A stretch of DNA of 60,444 nucleotides from Puniceicoccaceae bacterium (GCA_028285755.1 JANQOQ010000009.1:1-60444); one strand, 5' to 3'; positions 1 to 9,105 are shown, counted from the stretch's first letter. The notes: generated from the letters alone by a model not told the origin. A program made the numbers and translations.

Positions 1-512
1 TCGGAAATACCCGATTCAAAATAAAACTTCAGATATCCGCCCCCTGCTTCATCATCAGGAGCGCGTGTGTTGCTGCCCTGGTGCTGACCATATTTGAGGT
101 CTAGCTTACCGTTTGCAATATCATTGCCATCAAAAGATTCCTGGATGATCAGCGCATTGCCCTGGCGAATGCCAACCTGATTGCCCCCGTCAAAGTTAAA
201 TTCGAGGTCAGGATCTTCACCCCCCGTACGATCAGTATCGTAGAGCGAGCCTGCGTCATCGTAGTTATTCGGATTGATCACTTTCAGATCAAAGCCTTGA
301 CCAGGATCAAGATCCGAATTGTTGGATGAACGATAGCGTTGCAAGTAGGTGCGGCTCGTTAAGCTATCGAAACCCACAAGAGTGCCAGAGTCAAAATCGT
401 TAAAGTCGATTTCAATGGCAGTGCCATTCACAATAACCGCATGAGATTGAGAAATTCCAAGCGCTACTGCAAAGAATGACAGCATTAAAAATACTTTTGA
501 GAAAGTTTTCAT
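1..512 (-). CDS. Secreted protein of unknown function, C-terminus cut off by window start
   Basis: The reading frame opens with ATG at 512 and runs off the left edge without a stop, so only about 170 N-terminal residues are visible. The first 25 residues form a clear signal peptide: MKTFSK, a hydrophobic core, then a cleavage site after SHA. The mature part is Asp/Asn/Gly-rich (for example IDFNDFD, DGGNQVG, APDDEAGGG) and looks like a beta-sandwich surface protein. Such short-signal proteins in Verrucomicrobiota often end in a PEP-CTERM sorting tail, but that end is outside the window, so this is a guess. I recognise no catalytic family. Confidence 0.75.
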   Translation of the reverse strand, partial: MKTFSKVFLMLSFFAVALGISQSHAVIVNGTAIEIDFNDFDSGTLVGFDSLTSRTYLQRYRSSNNSDLDPGQGFDLKVINPNNYDDAGSLYDTDRTGGEDPDLEFNFDGGNQVGIRQGNALIIQESFDGNDIANGKLDLKYGQHQGSNTRAPDDEAGGGYLKFYFESGIS

Positions 513-1034
513 GTAAGCCTGTAGTTGAAATGAATTAGCGAGAATAGCGTTGGTAGTTAACAATCATCAACAATTATCAAAAATTTGTCAACTATTCTTT
601 TGGCTATTCGTAGCTATTCAGGTGCCAATTCGATCAGAGTTTGTATAATCGCTTATGAGTTATACTTATACGGCGCTTACCACTCTTTTACCCAATCCGA
701 AATCATTTATCAAAGAATTTTAAATAATATCTATTTTCATGCATTCCTACAATATACGGACGTTATTATTAGGCATGTTGATCTTGTCCGATTTGGGAAG
801 TGATTAGCCCAATGAGGATATTGCAAACATAATGAGAAATCAGGCTATACAGGCAGTTCAATATAGGAAACTTCAAATTTCACAGGGTTACTTAACCCAA
901 GCCGCCTGTTGTAGCAATCGATCACTCATCTGTTTGATTGTTGGAATGCTAGAATAACTCGCTCGCAGTTACTCATCCTGGCTCCTTGGAGCTTATATGA
1001 GAGCAAAGGGCATCTCTCCTCAGAGATGCCTTTT
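513..1034. other. Intergenic stretch without a convincing gene
   Basis: About 520 bases separate the secreted-protein start from the DUF5069 stop. The only longish open frame (585-803, plus strand) starts at TTG, is AT-rich and resembles no family, so I do not call it. The right part contains a small hairpin, GGGTTACTTAACCC, near 885-900. The stretch ends in a strong bidirectional hairpin at 1005-1036. A small RNA ending at that hairpin is possible but unproven. Confidence 0.5.
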
Positions 1035-1036
1035 TT
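1005..1036. terminator. Rho-independent, probably bidirectional terminator
   Basis: The stem GGCATCTCT (1009-1017) pairs with AGAGATGCC (1022-1030) around the loop CCTC. A run of six T follows on the plus strand, and AAA upstream extends the stem. On the minus strand it lies directly after the DUF5069 stop codon, so it most likely ends that gene. The better T tract is on the plus side. Confidence 0.8.
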
Positions 1037-1475
1037 ATGGAATGCGGCCTTCGTCAAAATCGATCATGTCTGCAAAGGAGAGCAGATCGGTGCGGTCAGA
1101 GATTCCCATATCCATCCGGATTTCAGCCAACTTCTCACGCCCGGCCTCGCTCATGCCGATTTGGCAGAGCTGGCGGTTCCACTTGGGCAAATTCAGGTCA
1201 TCGGGAAAGAGTTCCAACAACCTGCGGTCGATTTCTGCATCATCGTGGCTGTCAGCTACAATCTTTTCAACCGCGTTCGGCTCCACTCCCAGGTGCAGGC
1301 ACAGATAGCGATCAAACCCCCGTTTATAGTTACGCTGATAGGATGCAGGTAGCTCCCCTTTGAGATGTTTTTTGATCTTTGCAATAAAACGGGGCAAGTG
1401 GAGTAGGCCACTGCTGTGCGAGATATAGGGTGAAGGCAAGTCGTATAGGATTTCACTATCTTTATAAATAGACAT
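1035..1475 (-). CDS. DUF5069 domain protein
   Basis: This 146-residue protein starts at ATG 1475. It carries the segment LPRFIAKIKKHLKGELPASY followed by a KRGFDRYLCLHLG stretch, the pattern I know from DUF5069 proteins of Verrucomicrobiota and Planctomycetota. Their function is not known. It appears full length and soluble, with no signal peptide or membrane helix. It lies downstream of dnaK on the same strand, but a strong terminator separates the two, so it is probably its own unit. Family assignment is by recall of the motif. Confidence 0.8.
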   Translation of the reverse strand: MSIYKDSEILYDLPSPYISHSSGLLHLPRFIAKIKKHLKGELPASYQRNYKRGFDRYLCLHLGVEPNAVEKIVADSHDDAEIDRRLLELFPDDLNLPKWNRQLCQIGMSEAGREKLAEIRMDMGISDRTDLLSFADMIDFDEGRIP

Positions 1476-1542
1476 AGGCGTAAGCTATTTAATTCCCGCT
1501 CATTGATCAAGCGGGGGGTTCAGTTCAATGGATGAGGACACA

Positions 1543-1570
1543 AAAAAGCCCTCTCTGCAGAGGGCTTTTT
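1543..1570 (-). terminator. Terminator of dnaK
   Basis: A perfect 12-base stem, AAAAAGCCCTCT (1543-1554) with AGAGGGCTTTTT (1559-1570), closes a CTGC loop. On the minus strand it sits nine bases after the dnaK stop and ends in a T run. It is symmetrical and could act in both directions. Confidence 0.9.
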
Positions 1571-1578
1571 GAAAAGCG

Positions 1579-3528
1579 TTACTTCTTTTTATCTTCGTCA
1601 TCGACGACTTCAAAGTCTGCGTCGACCACGTTATCATCCGCAGGCTTGGCTTCCTTTGGCTCACTCTCACCCGCTTCAGGAGGTGGTTGCGTCGGGTCTA
1701 CTCCCTCTGCACCAGCCTGGGCATACATTTCCTGCCCCATTTCCTGCAGAGGCTTCATGAGCTTTTCCTTGGCTTCATTGAGCTCTTCAGTGGATGCTTC
1801 TGTATTTTCTAAAACCTTTTTGGCATCTGCCAGTGCATCGTTGATCGGTGCCTTCTTCTCTTCCGGTACCTTATCGCCCAGCTCACTGAGCTGCTTTTCG
1901 GTCTGGTAGACCATATTATCCAGCTCATTGCGTGCTTCGATTTTTTCCTTCTTCTGCTTGTCCTCGTCTGCGTGAAGCTCGGCCTCTTTCTTGAGGTTTT
2001 CAACTTCATCGCTGCTGAGTCCTGAAGAACCGGTGATCGTGATCTTCTGGTCCTTGCCGCTGCCCATATCCTTCGCAGTGACATGCAGGATACCATTCAC
2101 ATCGATATCAAAGGTCACCTCAATCTGTGGAACTCCACGGGGTGCCGAGGGAATACCCTCCAGGCGGAAATTACCCAGAATTTTATTATCGTTTGCCATG
2201 GGTCGTTCACCCTGAAGCACCTTGATATCCACGGCGGTTTGGTTATCGCTGTAAGTGGAAAAAATCTGGCTCTTCTTGGTCGGGATCGTGGTATTACGGT
2301 CGATCATCGGGGTGGATACACTACCTGCGGTCTCAATGCCCAGCGTCAACGGAGTCACATCGAGCAGAAGCACATCATCGATACCACCGTCGAGCACAGC
2401 TCCCTGGATTGCTGCACCAATGGCTACCACCTCATCCGGATTCACCCCCTGGTGAGGATCCTTACCGGTGAGCCCCTTGGCTGTTTCCACGATCTTCGGG
2501 CTGCGTGTCATGCCCCCTACGAGCACAAGGTCATCGATCTCGCTGGCCGAGAGCCCGGAGTCTTTCAAACAAGCCTCAAACGGAGGAATGGTGCGTGCAT
2601 AGAGCGCATCACAGATTTGTTCGAGTTTCGAGCGGCTGAGTGCCACATTCAAGTGCTTAGGCCCGGATGCATCTGCAGTGATAAACGGCAGGTTGATGTC
2701 CGTGCTCTGTGAAGAGGAGAGTGCGATCTTCGCCTTTTCCGCTTCTTCCTTCAGGCGCTGCAATGCCATCTTATCGCTGCTCAGATCAATGCCCTGTTCT
2801 TTTTTAAAGTCAGTGATGAGCCAGTCGATCAGTGCGCTGTCCCAGTTGTCACCGCCGAGGTGTGTGTCTCCGTTGGTAGCCTTTACCTCGAATACACTGT
2901 CGCCAATCTCGAGTACTGAGATGTCAAATGTTCCCCCACCGAGGTCATAAACGGCGATGGTGCGGTCATTCTTCTTGTCCAGCCCGTATGCGAGGGATGC
3001 CGCAGTCGGTTCGTTGATGATCCGCTCTACCTTCAGCCCCGCGATGGTGCCGGCATCCTTGGTCGCCTGGCGCTGCGCATCATTAAAGTAAGCGGGCACG
3101 GTGATCACCGCACGCTCAACCTTCTCGCCGAGATACGCTTCTGCATCTGCCTTTAGCTTGCCCAGCAAAATGGCTGAAATCTGCTGCGGTGCAAATTGTT
3201 CGGTCTTTCCGTCTGCTTCACATTCAATGTAGGCATCCCCATTCTTCCCCTTCACAATATTATAGGGAAGGGTCTTCGCCTCCTCAGCGACCTCCTCAAA
3301 CTTCCGGCCAATCAATCGCTTTGCCGAAAAAATGGTGTTAGTCGGGTTCGTTACGGCCTGACGCTTGGCGGCTTGCCCGACGAGGCGTTCCCCGTTTTTT
3401 GAAAATGCTACGATGGACGGAGTCGTGCGTGCTCCCTCTGAATTGGGGATAACCACGGGCTCTCCGCCTTCCATGACGGACATACAAGAGTTGGTAGTTC
3501 CTAAATCGATTCCAATTATTTTGCTCAC
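1579..3528 (-). CDS. dnaK: Molecular chaperone DnaK (Hsp70)
   Basis: This is a cytoplasmic Hsp70 chaperone that binds exposed hydrophobic peptides in an ATP cycle. The N-terminal ATPase domain shows the signature [10 protein letters not shown], the [14 protein letters not shown]-type phosphate loop (here [14 protein letters not shown]) and LVGGMTRSP. The substrate-binding domain follows ([13 protein letters not shown] linker region, then [12 protein letters not shown]). The C-terminus is acidic, ending in [13 protein letters not shown], as in bacterial DnaK. The open frame extends to TTG at 3537, but I prefer GTG at 3528 because it gives the canonical [10 protein letters not shown] start and 649 residues. 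No AGGAG-type ribosome site is visible for either. No grpE or dnaJ lies beside it, and I found no CIRCE element upstream. Confidence 0.98.
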   Translation of the reverse strand: MSKIIGIDLGTTNSCMSVMEGGEPVVIPNSEGARTTPSIVAFSKNGERLVGQAAKRQAVTNPTNTIFSAKRLIGRKFEEVAEEAKTLPYNIVKGKNGDAYIECEADGKTEQFAPQQISAILLGKLKADAEAYLGEKVERAVITVPAYFNDAQRQATKDAGTIAGLKVERIINEPTAASLAYGLDKKNDRTIAVYDLGGGTFDISVLEIGDSVFEVKATNGDTHLGGDNWDSALIDWLITDFKKEQGIDLSSDKMALQRLKEEAEKAKIALSSSQSTDINLPFITADASGPKHLNVALSRSKLEQICDALYARTIPPFEACLKDSGLSASEIDDLVLVGGMTRSPKIVETAKGLTGKDPHQGVNPDEVVAIGAAIQGAVLDGGIDDVLLLDVTPLTLGIETAGSVSTPMIDRNTTIPTKKSQIFSTYSDNQTAVDIKVLQGERPMANDNKILGNFRLEGIPSAPRGVPQIEVTFDIDVNGILHVTAKDMGSGKDQKITITGSSGLSSDEVENLKKEAELHADEDKQKKEKIEARNELDNMVYQTEKQLSELGDKVPEEKKAPINDALADAKKVLENTEASTEELNEAKEKLMKPLQEMGQEMYAQAGAEGVDPTQPPPEAGESEPKEAKPADDNVVDADFEVVDDEDKKK

Positions 3529-3628
3529 ATCGAGCAATAATCAGGAACTGTGCCATTCAAATAAAAAATTGTTTAAGCTCCTGTTAATAAACGAATTAAC
3601 GAAATATGTGCCTTGTGAAGCCTAGTCC

Positions 3629-3650
3629 TTGACAGCGCTTTATGGGTCAA
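3629..3650. promoter_or_regulatory. Inverted repeat in the dnaK/Cdd1-like divergent promoter region
   Basis: TTGAC (3629-3633) and GTCAA (3646-3650) form an inverted pair in the 150-base gap between the divergent genes. TTGACA could also be a -35 box for the plus-strand gene, but no good -10 follows at normal spacing. It does not match the CIRCE heat-shock operator. Weak evidence. Confidence 0.25.
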
Positions 3651-3678
3651 AGAGACTCAAAAACTGTCACACTCCATC

Positions 3679-3969
3679 ATGGCACAACCCAAAAAAGAAA
3701 AAAAGACTGACTATGAAGCCCTCGAGTCCCCTTTCATGCGCATCCCGCAGATGAAAGTGGACCTCGCCCGCTGCCTCATAGACCTTGGCTACCGCCAGAT
3801 ATATGACCTCGCAGGTCGCGCACCCGACAGTCTGCGGGACGAGGTGCTCAACCGCCCCAGCGCCAAGCAGATTCCGGATCTGTATCCCCGCCTCAAGCTC
3901 GCCGTCTACTTCGCCGAAACCGACGACCCCGACCCCGCAAAACTCAAACTCACCCACTGGCTGGAGTAA
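3679..3969 (+). CDS. Helix-hairpin-helix protein of the Cdd1 / pathogenicity-locus family
   Basis: This small basic 96-residue protein has a lysine-rich N-terminus followed by MRIPQMKVDLARCLIDLGYRQIYDLAGRAP. That is the helix-hairpin-helix-like core of Cdd1 ('pathogenicity locus' / 'mitomycin resistance') proteins, a family with suspected but unproved DNA binding. The gene is divergent from dnaK. Its last codons (FAETDD..AKLKL.HWL) recur as a degraded copy at 5464-5520, which suggests duplication or insertion just downstream. Confidence 0.75.
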   Translation: MAQPKKEKKTDYEALESPFMRIPQMKVDLARCLIDLGYRQIYDLAGRAPDSLRDEVLNRPSAKQIPDLYPRLKLAVYFAETDDPDPAKLKLTHWLE

Positions 3970-3990
3970 ATAGAAATTGACTTCCGTATG

Positions 3991-4008
3991 TTATAACATA
4001 TGTTATAA
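3991..4008. promoter_or_regulatory. Operator palindrome of the toxin-antitoxin operon
   Basis: TTATAACATATGTTATAA is a perfect 18-base palindrome ending two bases before the antitoxin ATG. A TTGACT box lies at 3978-3983, and the palindrome contains -10-like hexamers (TATGTT at 3999-4004; TATAAT at 4004-4009). Binding of the AbrB-like antitoxin here would block transcription, the usual autoregulation of type II modules. If TATGTT is the -10, the mRNA would be almost leaderless. The operator role is inferred. Confidence 0.7.
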
Positions 4009-4010
4009 TT

Positions 4011-4241
4011 ATGAATACTGCACTAAAACTTAGGAAAATCGGTAATTCCGTAGGCGTACTTTTGTCCAGGGAGGTTTTAAATTCTCTGCAAGTCAAAGAG
4101 GGAGACTCCATTTACCTCACCGAGACAGAAGACTTTGGCTATCGGCTGACAAAGTTTGATCCTGAGTTTGCGGACAAGCTGCAGCGGGCAGACAATATTA
4201 TGAATCGTTACCCGGATGCACTTAAAGAGCTCGCGAAGTGA
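4011..4241 (+). CDS. AbrB/MazE-type antitoxin
   Basis: This 76-residue protein has the SpoVT-AbrB fold signature at its N-terminus: LKLRKIGNSVGVLLSREVLNSL, then a KEGDSIYLTE strand. The acidic and helical C-terminus (DPEFADKLQRADNIMNRYPDAL) would be the toxin-neutralising arm. It overlaps the downstream Doc-like toxin by four bases, which fits a coupled antitoxin-first operon. Doc is classically paired with Phd; pairing with an AbrB-type antitoxin is a known variant in genome annotations. Confidence 0.88.
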   Translation: MNTALKLRKIGNSVGVLLSREVLNSLQVKEGDSIYLTETEDFGYRLTKFDPEFADKLQRADNIMNRYPDALKELAK

Positions 4242-4630
4242 ACGAGCCCACATGGATCCGGCTTGAAGAGTGTCTTGCCGTCCACGAAATGCTAATCTCT
4301 CGTTTTGGTGGCACGCAGGGCATCCGTAATAAGGCTGTTTTGATATCGGCGCTGGATCGCCCGAAAAACCGTTTCCATCACGAAGCCGCCACTATACCCG
4401 AATTAGCCGCTTCCTTGGCCTATGGGATTATTCAAAACCATCCATTCTTGGACGGTAATAAACGCACGGGCTTTGTCTGTGCAGTTATGTTTATAGAGTC
4501 TAACGGATACACCTTCAATGCAGATCAGATATCTGTCGTTCAATATACCCTCGGCCTCGCCGCTAGCCAGATCACCGAAGTGCAATACTCGGAATTCTTA
4601 GAATCTCATTCTTCCAAACTCACCCAATAG
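4238..4630 (+). CDS. doc: Doc-like (death-on-curing, Fic superfamily) toxin
   Basis: The protein has 130 residues, starts at GTG and overlaps the antitoxin stop. It holds the Fic/Doc active-site motif HPFLDGNKRTG at residues 68-78. The NKR form, rather than the NGR of AMPylating Fic proteins, is typical of Doc. P1 Doc phosphorylates EF-Tu and stops translation; the same activity is inferred here. Length and the conserved N-terminal part (GIRNKAVLISALDRP) are normal for the family, so the toxin looks intact. Confidence 0.9.
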   Translation: MNEPTWIRLEECLAVHEMLISRFGGTQGIRNKAVLISALDRPKNRFHHEAATIPELAASLAYGIIQNHPFLDGNKRTGFVCAVMFIESNGYTFNADQISVVQYTLGLAASQITEVQYSEFLESHSSKLTQ

Positions 4631-4729
4631 ATCTTAAGTCTTAAAAAAATATCATAATTGATGGGTTCCTTTTCAGAATCTGAGTCTATTAAGTATTATT
4701 CAAAAAGTGATTATTCAGATAGAAGGGAT

Positions 4730-5419
4730 ATGAAGGGTTTCAAAACATTGGGTAGATTTTTAAGTAAATGGTTTTTAGTGGTGGCTTTGATTACTCCATT
4801 TGCCGTTTTCGACTTATTGGCTAAGGAGGTAACTGCAGATGAACTTGGCAGTGATTGGAGTTTTTATGGTAAGGGTGTAAAGACGGTTGAACGGGGCATG
4901 TTTTACATGAAAGAGGATACCGATAGCCTGGGTGTGATGATCATTAGCCCGGAGGCTTATGATTCCGATGTCGTGGTTACCTACCAAATTATGCCAATGA
5001 ACGCCGCGAGTGTATGCGTGGTTATCCTATCCGCTACGGACGCTGAAAACCCGGAAAGCTTTACCATTCCTGCCGGGTATGATGGCTCTGCAGGTATTTG
5101 GACGAGAAATATTTCAAACTACTTTTTTGCGTTTAATAATGCGGCTCATAATCGGGTTCCCTTTTTAAGACGCTTTACCGATAGGACACTGCTCGGCGAG
5201 TACGAATCGAATGTAATGGTAAGTGGGCGCTTCAACAAGGTTCAGGCCGGTCGTGAGGGAAATAAGATTTGGCTCAAAATCAACGATGAGAAATTAATCG
5301 AAGTAGTAGATGAAAATCCCCTGGGGGGTGGTCACATCGCATTCAGAATTCGCGGGCTCTCCCAGGAACCCGCCGCCTGTCTGATTAGGAACGTGGTTAT
5401 AACTGAAGGCGTCAATTGA
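4730..5419 (+). CDS. Secreted DUF1961-like protein
   Basis: The frame is open from 4658 (TTG) and 4661 (ATG), but ATG 4730 is the better start. It follows AGAAGGGAT and begins a normal signal peptide (MKGFKTLGRFLSKW, then the hydrophobic LVVALITPFAVF), giving 229 residues. The mature part looks like an all-beta lectin/glucanase-fold domain and shares order and motifs with the DUF1961 protein at 25110-25838, notably an 'AAHN' segment after an aromatic strand. I therefore place it near DUF1961 (YesU-like), with moderate confidence. No catalytic residues can be named. It lies between two copies of the Cdd1-like gene tail. Confidence 0.6.
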   Translation: MKGFKTLGRFLSKWFLVVALITPFAVFDLLAKEVTADELGSDWSFYGKGVKTVERGMFYMKEDTDSLGVMIISPEAYDSDVVVTYQIMPMNAASVCVVILSATDAENPESFTIPAGYDGSAGIWTRNISNYFFAFNNAAHNRVPFLRRFTDRTLLGEYESNVMVSGRFNKVQAGREGNKIWLKINDEKLIEVVDENPLGGGHIAFRIRGLSQEPAACLIRNVVITEGVN

Positions 5420-5463
5420 TTGTTTCTAAGATGTTTGATTAGATTGAATGAGGGCCGCTCTAG

Positions 5464-5520
5464 TGTTTTGCTGAAACGGATGACGCCGCTAAACTCAAAC
5501 TCATCCACTGGCTGGGGTAG
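5464..5520 (+). pseudogene. Remnant of the 3' end of a Cdd1-like gene
   Basis: Read in frame, this stretch encodes CFAETDDAAKLKLIHWLG followed by TAG. The end of the intact gene at 3679-3969 is YFAETDD(PD)PAKLKLTHWLE plus stop. The DNA also aligns, with a six-base in-frame gap and scattered changes. A TAG stands directly upstream (5461-5463), so nothing longer is encoded. It is a decayed second copy of the gene tail, 1.5 kb from the first. Confidence 0.8.
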
Positions 5521-5532
5521 ACCATTTTTGGT

Positions 5533-6015
5533 TCAGATAAATGCCGCGATTCTTGAATGGTGCTTATTCCATTTATCAAAAATAAAGCGGGCCCAACGGG
5601 TGACTTGATTTTCGTGTTCCTGCGCACTACTTGCCTTAAGAACACTTAAAACTGTTATTTCGGTCATATCTTGAGGGGGTTCCAGCCACATAAAGTGAGA
5701 TTTATATCTCAGAATATACTGTTTGACTCCTGAAAGCTCATTTAAGGATGCTCCATTTTCGAAATAGCTGTATAGACTCGCAAGATGAACATGGGCTGAA
5801 CTTATCGTTTGCAGGCTTTCTTTGCCTGGGTGTTGCAATGCGTAGGCATCAACTGTAAGTCCATGCATCTTCATGTAATTCATATTCTGGTATTCTCTTG
5901 TGAGCAATTCCCCATATTTCGCCCAGCAACCCGGGGATGAGCCAAGATACTTATGTATTGGCCCCTCAAAAGGCTCTGTTTTTAAACCACAGCTGTAGCA
6001 CTTTTGATATTCCAT
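5533..6015 (-). CDS. DUF5946 family protein
   Basis: This 160-residue soluble protein starts at ATG 6015. The N-terminus has a CYSCG zinc-knuckle-like start, then GPIHKYLGSSPGCWAKYGE and LTREY, followed by HGLTVDAYALQHPGK. I recognise this pattern from DUF5946 proteins, whose role is unknown. Conserved Cys and His residues suggest metal binding. It converges on the Cdd1 remnant and is divergent from the LON-domain gene. Confidence 0.8.
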   Translation of the reverse strand: MEYQKCYSCGLKTEPFEGPIHKYLGSSPGCWAKYGELLTREYQNMNYMKMHGLTVDAYALQHPGKESLQTISSAHVHLASLYSYFENGASLNELSGVKQYILRYKSHFMWLEPPQDMTEITVLSVLKASSAQEHENQVTRWARFIFDKWNKHHSRIAAFI

Positions 6016-6149
6016 AAGGCATATTCATGCAGTGGCTTAACAATGAATCAAGTGAGTATTCATAGCTCAAATTGTTTGTGGGGACTAATAAGCTGATTTT
6101 TCTATTAGCAGCCGTTGAATTCTGGGCAATTGCCATTTCATTGCCTAAT

Positions 6150-6773
6150 ATGGAACGTTTTGTTTTTCCAGAGACGGCGCCGGCCATGGTGTTGCGGCAG
6201 GTGGTATTTTTTCCCAAGTCGATTATGCCGCTCTTTATATTTGAGGAGCGCTACCAGCACATGCTTAGGGAAAGCTTGCAGGGAAATCGTCTGTTTACAG
6301 TGATCAATGCCGCGGAGGATACCCGGGGCCACCCAATCAATGGCGTTCATCAATTTGCGACCCTCGGATACATCAAAGCCTGCAAGGAAAATGAGGACGG
6401 CACCGCCAACCTGCTGCTGGAAGGCATATCACGCATTAAGATACTTCAGGCCATAGAGAGTCGGCCTTACCCCTTTTTCCAGATTCGCCAGGTCTTCGAG
6501 GACTGTCAGGATGTAAAAAGCACTGAGCAATATCGCGAGACCGTTAATAAGATGCTCGATCAAATCTCAGCTGAGCGAGAAGAACTCTCTTCGGACATTG
6601 TTAAGTATCTGCAGTCGATTGACGACGTTTACATGCATGCTGACCATGTCGCATCTTCGATGATCAGCAGTTGTCACATGAAGCAAAGCATACTGGCTAC
6701 TTACGAGCTCGTCAGCCGCTACGAGCTGCTGCTGCAGGCGCTTGAGCAGGAATACTCGCTTAACCGTCAATGA
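6150..6773 (+). CDS. LON substrate-binding-domain protein
   Basis: This 207-residue protein matches the N-terminal substrate-recognition domain of Lon without the AAA or protease parts. Visible pieces are LRQVVFFPKSIMPLFIFEERYQHML near the start, then TLGYIKAC, ANLLLEGISRIKIL and YPFFQIRQV. A helical C-terminal half follows. The frame is open to TTG 6072, but the ATG at 6150 brings the FPKSIMPLFIFE segment to the family's usual distance from the start. Stand-alone LON-domain proteins are thought to bind protein substrates or regulate Lon; the exact role is unknown. It is followed on the same strand by transketolase. Confidence 0.88.
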   Translation: MERFVFPETAPAMVLRQVVFFPKSIMPLFIFEERYQHMLRESLQGNRLFTVINAAEDTRGHPINGVHQFATLGYIKACKENEDGTANLLLEGISRIKILQAIESRPYPFFQIRQVFEDCQDVKSTEQYRETVNKMLDQISAEREELSSDIVKYLQSIDDVYMHADHVASSMISSCHMKQSILATYELVSRYELLLQALEQEYSLNRQ

Positions 6774-6831
6774 ACTTCCTGCCCTGGGTACTGCAAAACT
6801 ACCCTAAAATCTCCATATTTAACTTGAACCC

Positions 6832-8859
6832 ATGCGTGCGGCATTAACAATGCGCCGTATGGACAACGATCGAGAAATTCTCCAATCCGCGGCGACGCAG
6901 GCAAGAGGCCTTGCCATCGATGCAGTCAGCGCTTGTAAATCCGGCCATCTCGGGCTGCCCCTTGGCTCTGCTGAGATGGGTGCCGTGCTCTTTGGCAAAA
7001 CCCTCAGCTACAACCCTGATGAGCCTGAATGGCTCAATCGCGACCGCTTTGTGCTCTCAGCGGGCCACGGCAGCATGTTTATCTACAGTTGGCTGCACCT
7101 CGCCGGCTACGATCTTTCCCTGGATGAGATCAAAAACTTTCGCCAGCTCCACAGCAAGACGCCTGGTCACCCGGAATTTGGGGAGACTCCCGGTGTAGAG
7201 TCCACTACAGGCCCCCTCGGACAGGGTGTAGGTAACTCAGTGGGCATGGCTGTAGCAGCAAAGATGGCCGCTGCAAAATTCAACACCGCAGAGCACACCA
7301 TCATTGACCACAAGATCGTTTGCCTCGCCGGAGACGGATGTTTGCAGGAAGGTGTAGCCGCTGAAGCGATCGCTTATGCGGGTCACAACGGTCTCGATAA
7401 CCTGATTCTTATTTACGATTCCAACGACGTTACGCTCGACGCTATGGCGGACAAGACACAGAGCTACGATACGCTCGCACGTTTTGAAGCCTTCGGTTGG
7501 GAAACTCAACGCATCGATGGACACGATATGGATGCATTCCTCGCCGCCTACGAAAAGGCAAAAAGCTCAACCTCGGGTAAACCCCAGCTCATCGAAGCCA
7601 AGACTCTTATCGGTAAGGGTATCCCCGAGGTAGCAGGCACAGCGGCAGGCCACGGTGAAGGCGGTGCAAAGTTCCAGGATTCCGCGCGTGCAGGTTTGAG
7701 CCTTCCCGCGGATGACCTATTCTACATTTCCGACGACGTGAAGGCCTACTTTGCCAATCACAAGCAAGGTCTGATCGAAGCCTACAACGCTTGGGGGGAA
7801 ACGTTTGCAGCCTGGAAAGCTGCCAACCCGGAAAATGCATCCCTGCTCGAAGGAGCAATGAATAAGGAAGTTCCGAGCACCGAAGAGCTGCTCGTGGCCA
7901 TCCCCGAGGGCGATCCTGAAAAAGCGGTGGCTACCCGTGGTTCCGGGGGTGCGGTGCTTAATGCGATCGCATCGCAGATGCCACTCCTCGTGAGCGGGAG
8001 TGCGGATCTCCACGGCTCCACCAAAAATTACCTGAAGGACATGGGTGACTTCCTGGCGGATAGCCCCGAAGGCCGCAATCTGCTTTTCGGTATACGCGAG
8101 CACGCTATGGGCGCAATCCTGAATGGCTTTGCCTACTACGGCCTGCACAGCGCATCCGGTGCGACTTTCCTGACCTTTGCTGACTACATGCGTCCATCCG
8201 TGCGCCTTGCAGCACTCTCGCATCTGCCGGTTTATTATATTTGGACGCACGACTCCGTAGGGGTGGGTGAAGACGGCCCGACCCACCAGCCTGTAGAGCT
8301 TACAGCAGCACTCCACTGTATCCCGAACCTGGACGTCATCCGTCCGGCGGATCATGAAGAAGTCGCAGGTGCATTCACAGCAGCCGTGACGCGTAGGGAC
8401 GGACCCACAGCACTCATCCTGAGTCGTCAGAATTTGCCGCAAATCAGTAGTATCCCGGCAGCGGATCGTCGCCAGGGCACCCTTAAAGGTGCTTACGTCG
8501 CAAAAGCTGAGACCAGTGAGCTCAAGCTCATCATCCTCGCAAACGGCAGTGAGCTGCAACACGCCGTGGCTGCAGCCGGTGAGCTCGGCGAAGGCGTTCG
8601 CGTGGTATCCATCCCAAGCTTTGAGCTCTTTGATAAGCAGTCTGCAGACTACCGGGAGAGTATTTTACCGGCCTCTTGCCGCAACCGTATTGCCATTGAC
8701 GCAGGGGTCACCCTCACCTGGCACAAGTATGTGGGGATGGACGGAAAGATCATCGGCATCGATCGCTTCGGCATCAGTGCTCCCGGAGGCACCGTAATGA
8801 AGGAGCTCGGCATCACTGCCGAAAACCTGGCAGCACAAGCCAAGACCCTGCTTGGGTAA
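6832..8859 (+). CDS. tkt: Transketolase
   Basis: Transketolase is a thiamine-diphosphate enzyme that moves two-carbon units between sugar phosphates in the pentose phosphate pathway. Landmarks are SAGHGSMF (76-83), TTGPLGQG (125-132), the ThDP-binding start [13 protein letters not shown] (167-179), the catalytic-glutamate loop GIREHAMGA, and [17 protein letters not shown] in the pyrimidine-binding domain. At 675 residues it is full length. Several in-frame ATGs lie near the start (6832, 6850, 6859); MDNDREIL at 6859 resembles the usual beginning and may be the true one. A strong terminator follows. Confidence 0.97.
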   Translation: MRAALTMRRMDNDREILQSAATQARGLAIDAVSACKSGHLGLPLGSAEMGAVLFGKTLSYNPDEPEWLNRDRFVLSAGHGSMFIYSWLHLAGYDLSLDEIKNFRQLHSKTPGHPEFGETPGVESTTGPLGQGVGNSVGMAVAAKMAAAKFNTAEHTIIDHKIVCLAGDGCLQEGVAAEAIAYAGHNGLDNLILIYDSNDVTLDAMADKTQSYDTLARFEAFGWETQRIDGHDMDAFLAAYEKAKSSTSGKPQLIEAKTLIGKGIPEVAGTAAGHGEGGAKFQDSARAGLSLPADDLFYISDDVKAYFANHKQGLIEAYNAWGETFAAWKAANPENASLLEGAMNKEVPSTEELLVAIPEGDPEKAVATRGSGGAVLNAIASQMPLLVSGSADLHGSTKNYLKDMGDFLADSPEGRNLLFGIREHAMGAILNGFAYYGLHSASGATFLTFADYMRPSVRLAALSHLPVYYIWTHDSVGVGEDGPTHQPVELTAALHCIPNLDVIRPADHEEVAGAFTAAVTRRDGPTALILSRQNLPQISSIPAADRRQGTLKGAYVAKAETSELKLIILANGSELQHAVAAAGELGEGVRVVSIPSFELFDKQSADYRESILPASCRNRIAIDAGVTLTWHKYVGMDGKIIGIDRFGISAPGGTVMKELGITAENLAAQAKTLLG

Positions 8860-8884
8860 AACCTTTACCAGAATTATTTCTCAG

Positions 8885-8920
8885 AAACCGGTGATCTCAA
8901 AAATCACCGGTTTTTTATTT
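8885..8920 (+). terminator. Terminator of tkt
   Basis: AAACCGGTGAT (8885-8895) pairs with ATCACCGGTTT (8903-8913) across a seven-base loop, then T6-A-T3 follows. It is 25 bases after the transketolase stop, a textbook intrinsic terminator. Confidence 0.92.
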
Positions 8921-8998
8921 TTAAGATTTGACGCCCCCCGCAAAAACCATTCTAACAGACGTTTCATTACTTCACACGTGTAGTGAAAGCTGATGGAT

Positions 8999-9074
<76 letters not shown>

Positions 9075-9105
9075 TTCATTTTGTATTAGTTCCTGCTTGA
9101 TTGGG

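Noticed and set aside
585-803. 72-residue plus-strand open frame
   Set aside because: TTG start, AT-rich, no recognisable motif and no ribosome site; probably chance.
2083-2712. 209-residue plus-strand frame inside dnaK
   Set aside because: Antisense shadow of a well-identified gene; codon pattern follows dnaK.
3600-3680. Possible CIRCE heat-shock operator upstream of dnaK
   Set aside because: The TTAGCACTC/GAGTGCTAA arms are absent.
7717-8562. 281-residue minus-strand frame inside transketolase
   Set aside because: Long only because the GC-rich tkt reading frame avoids stops on the other strand; no family features.
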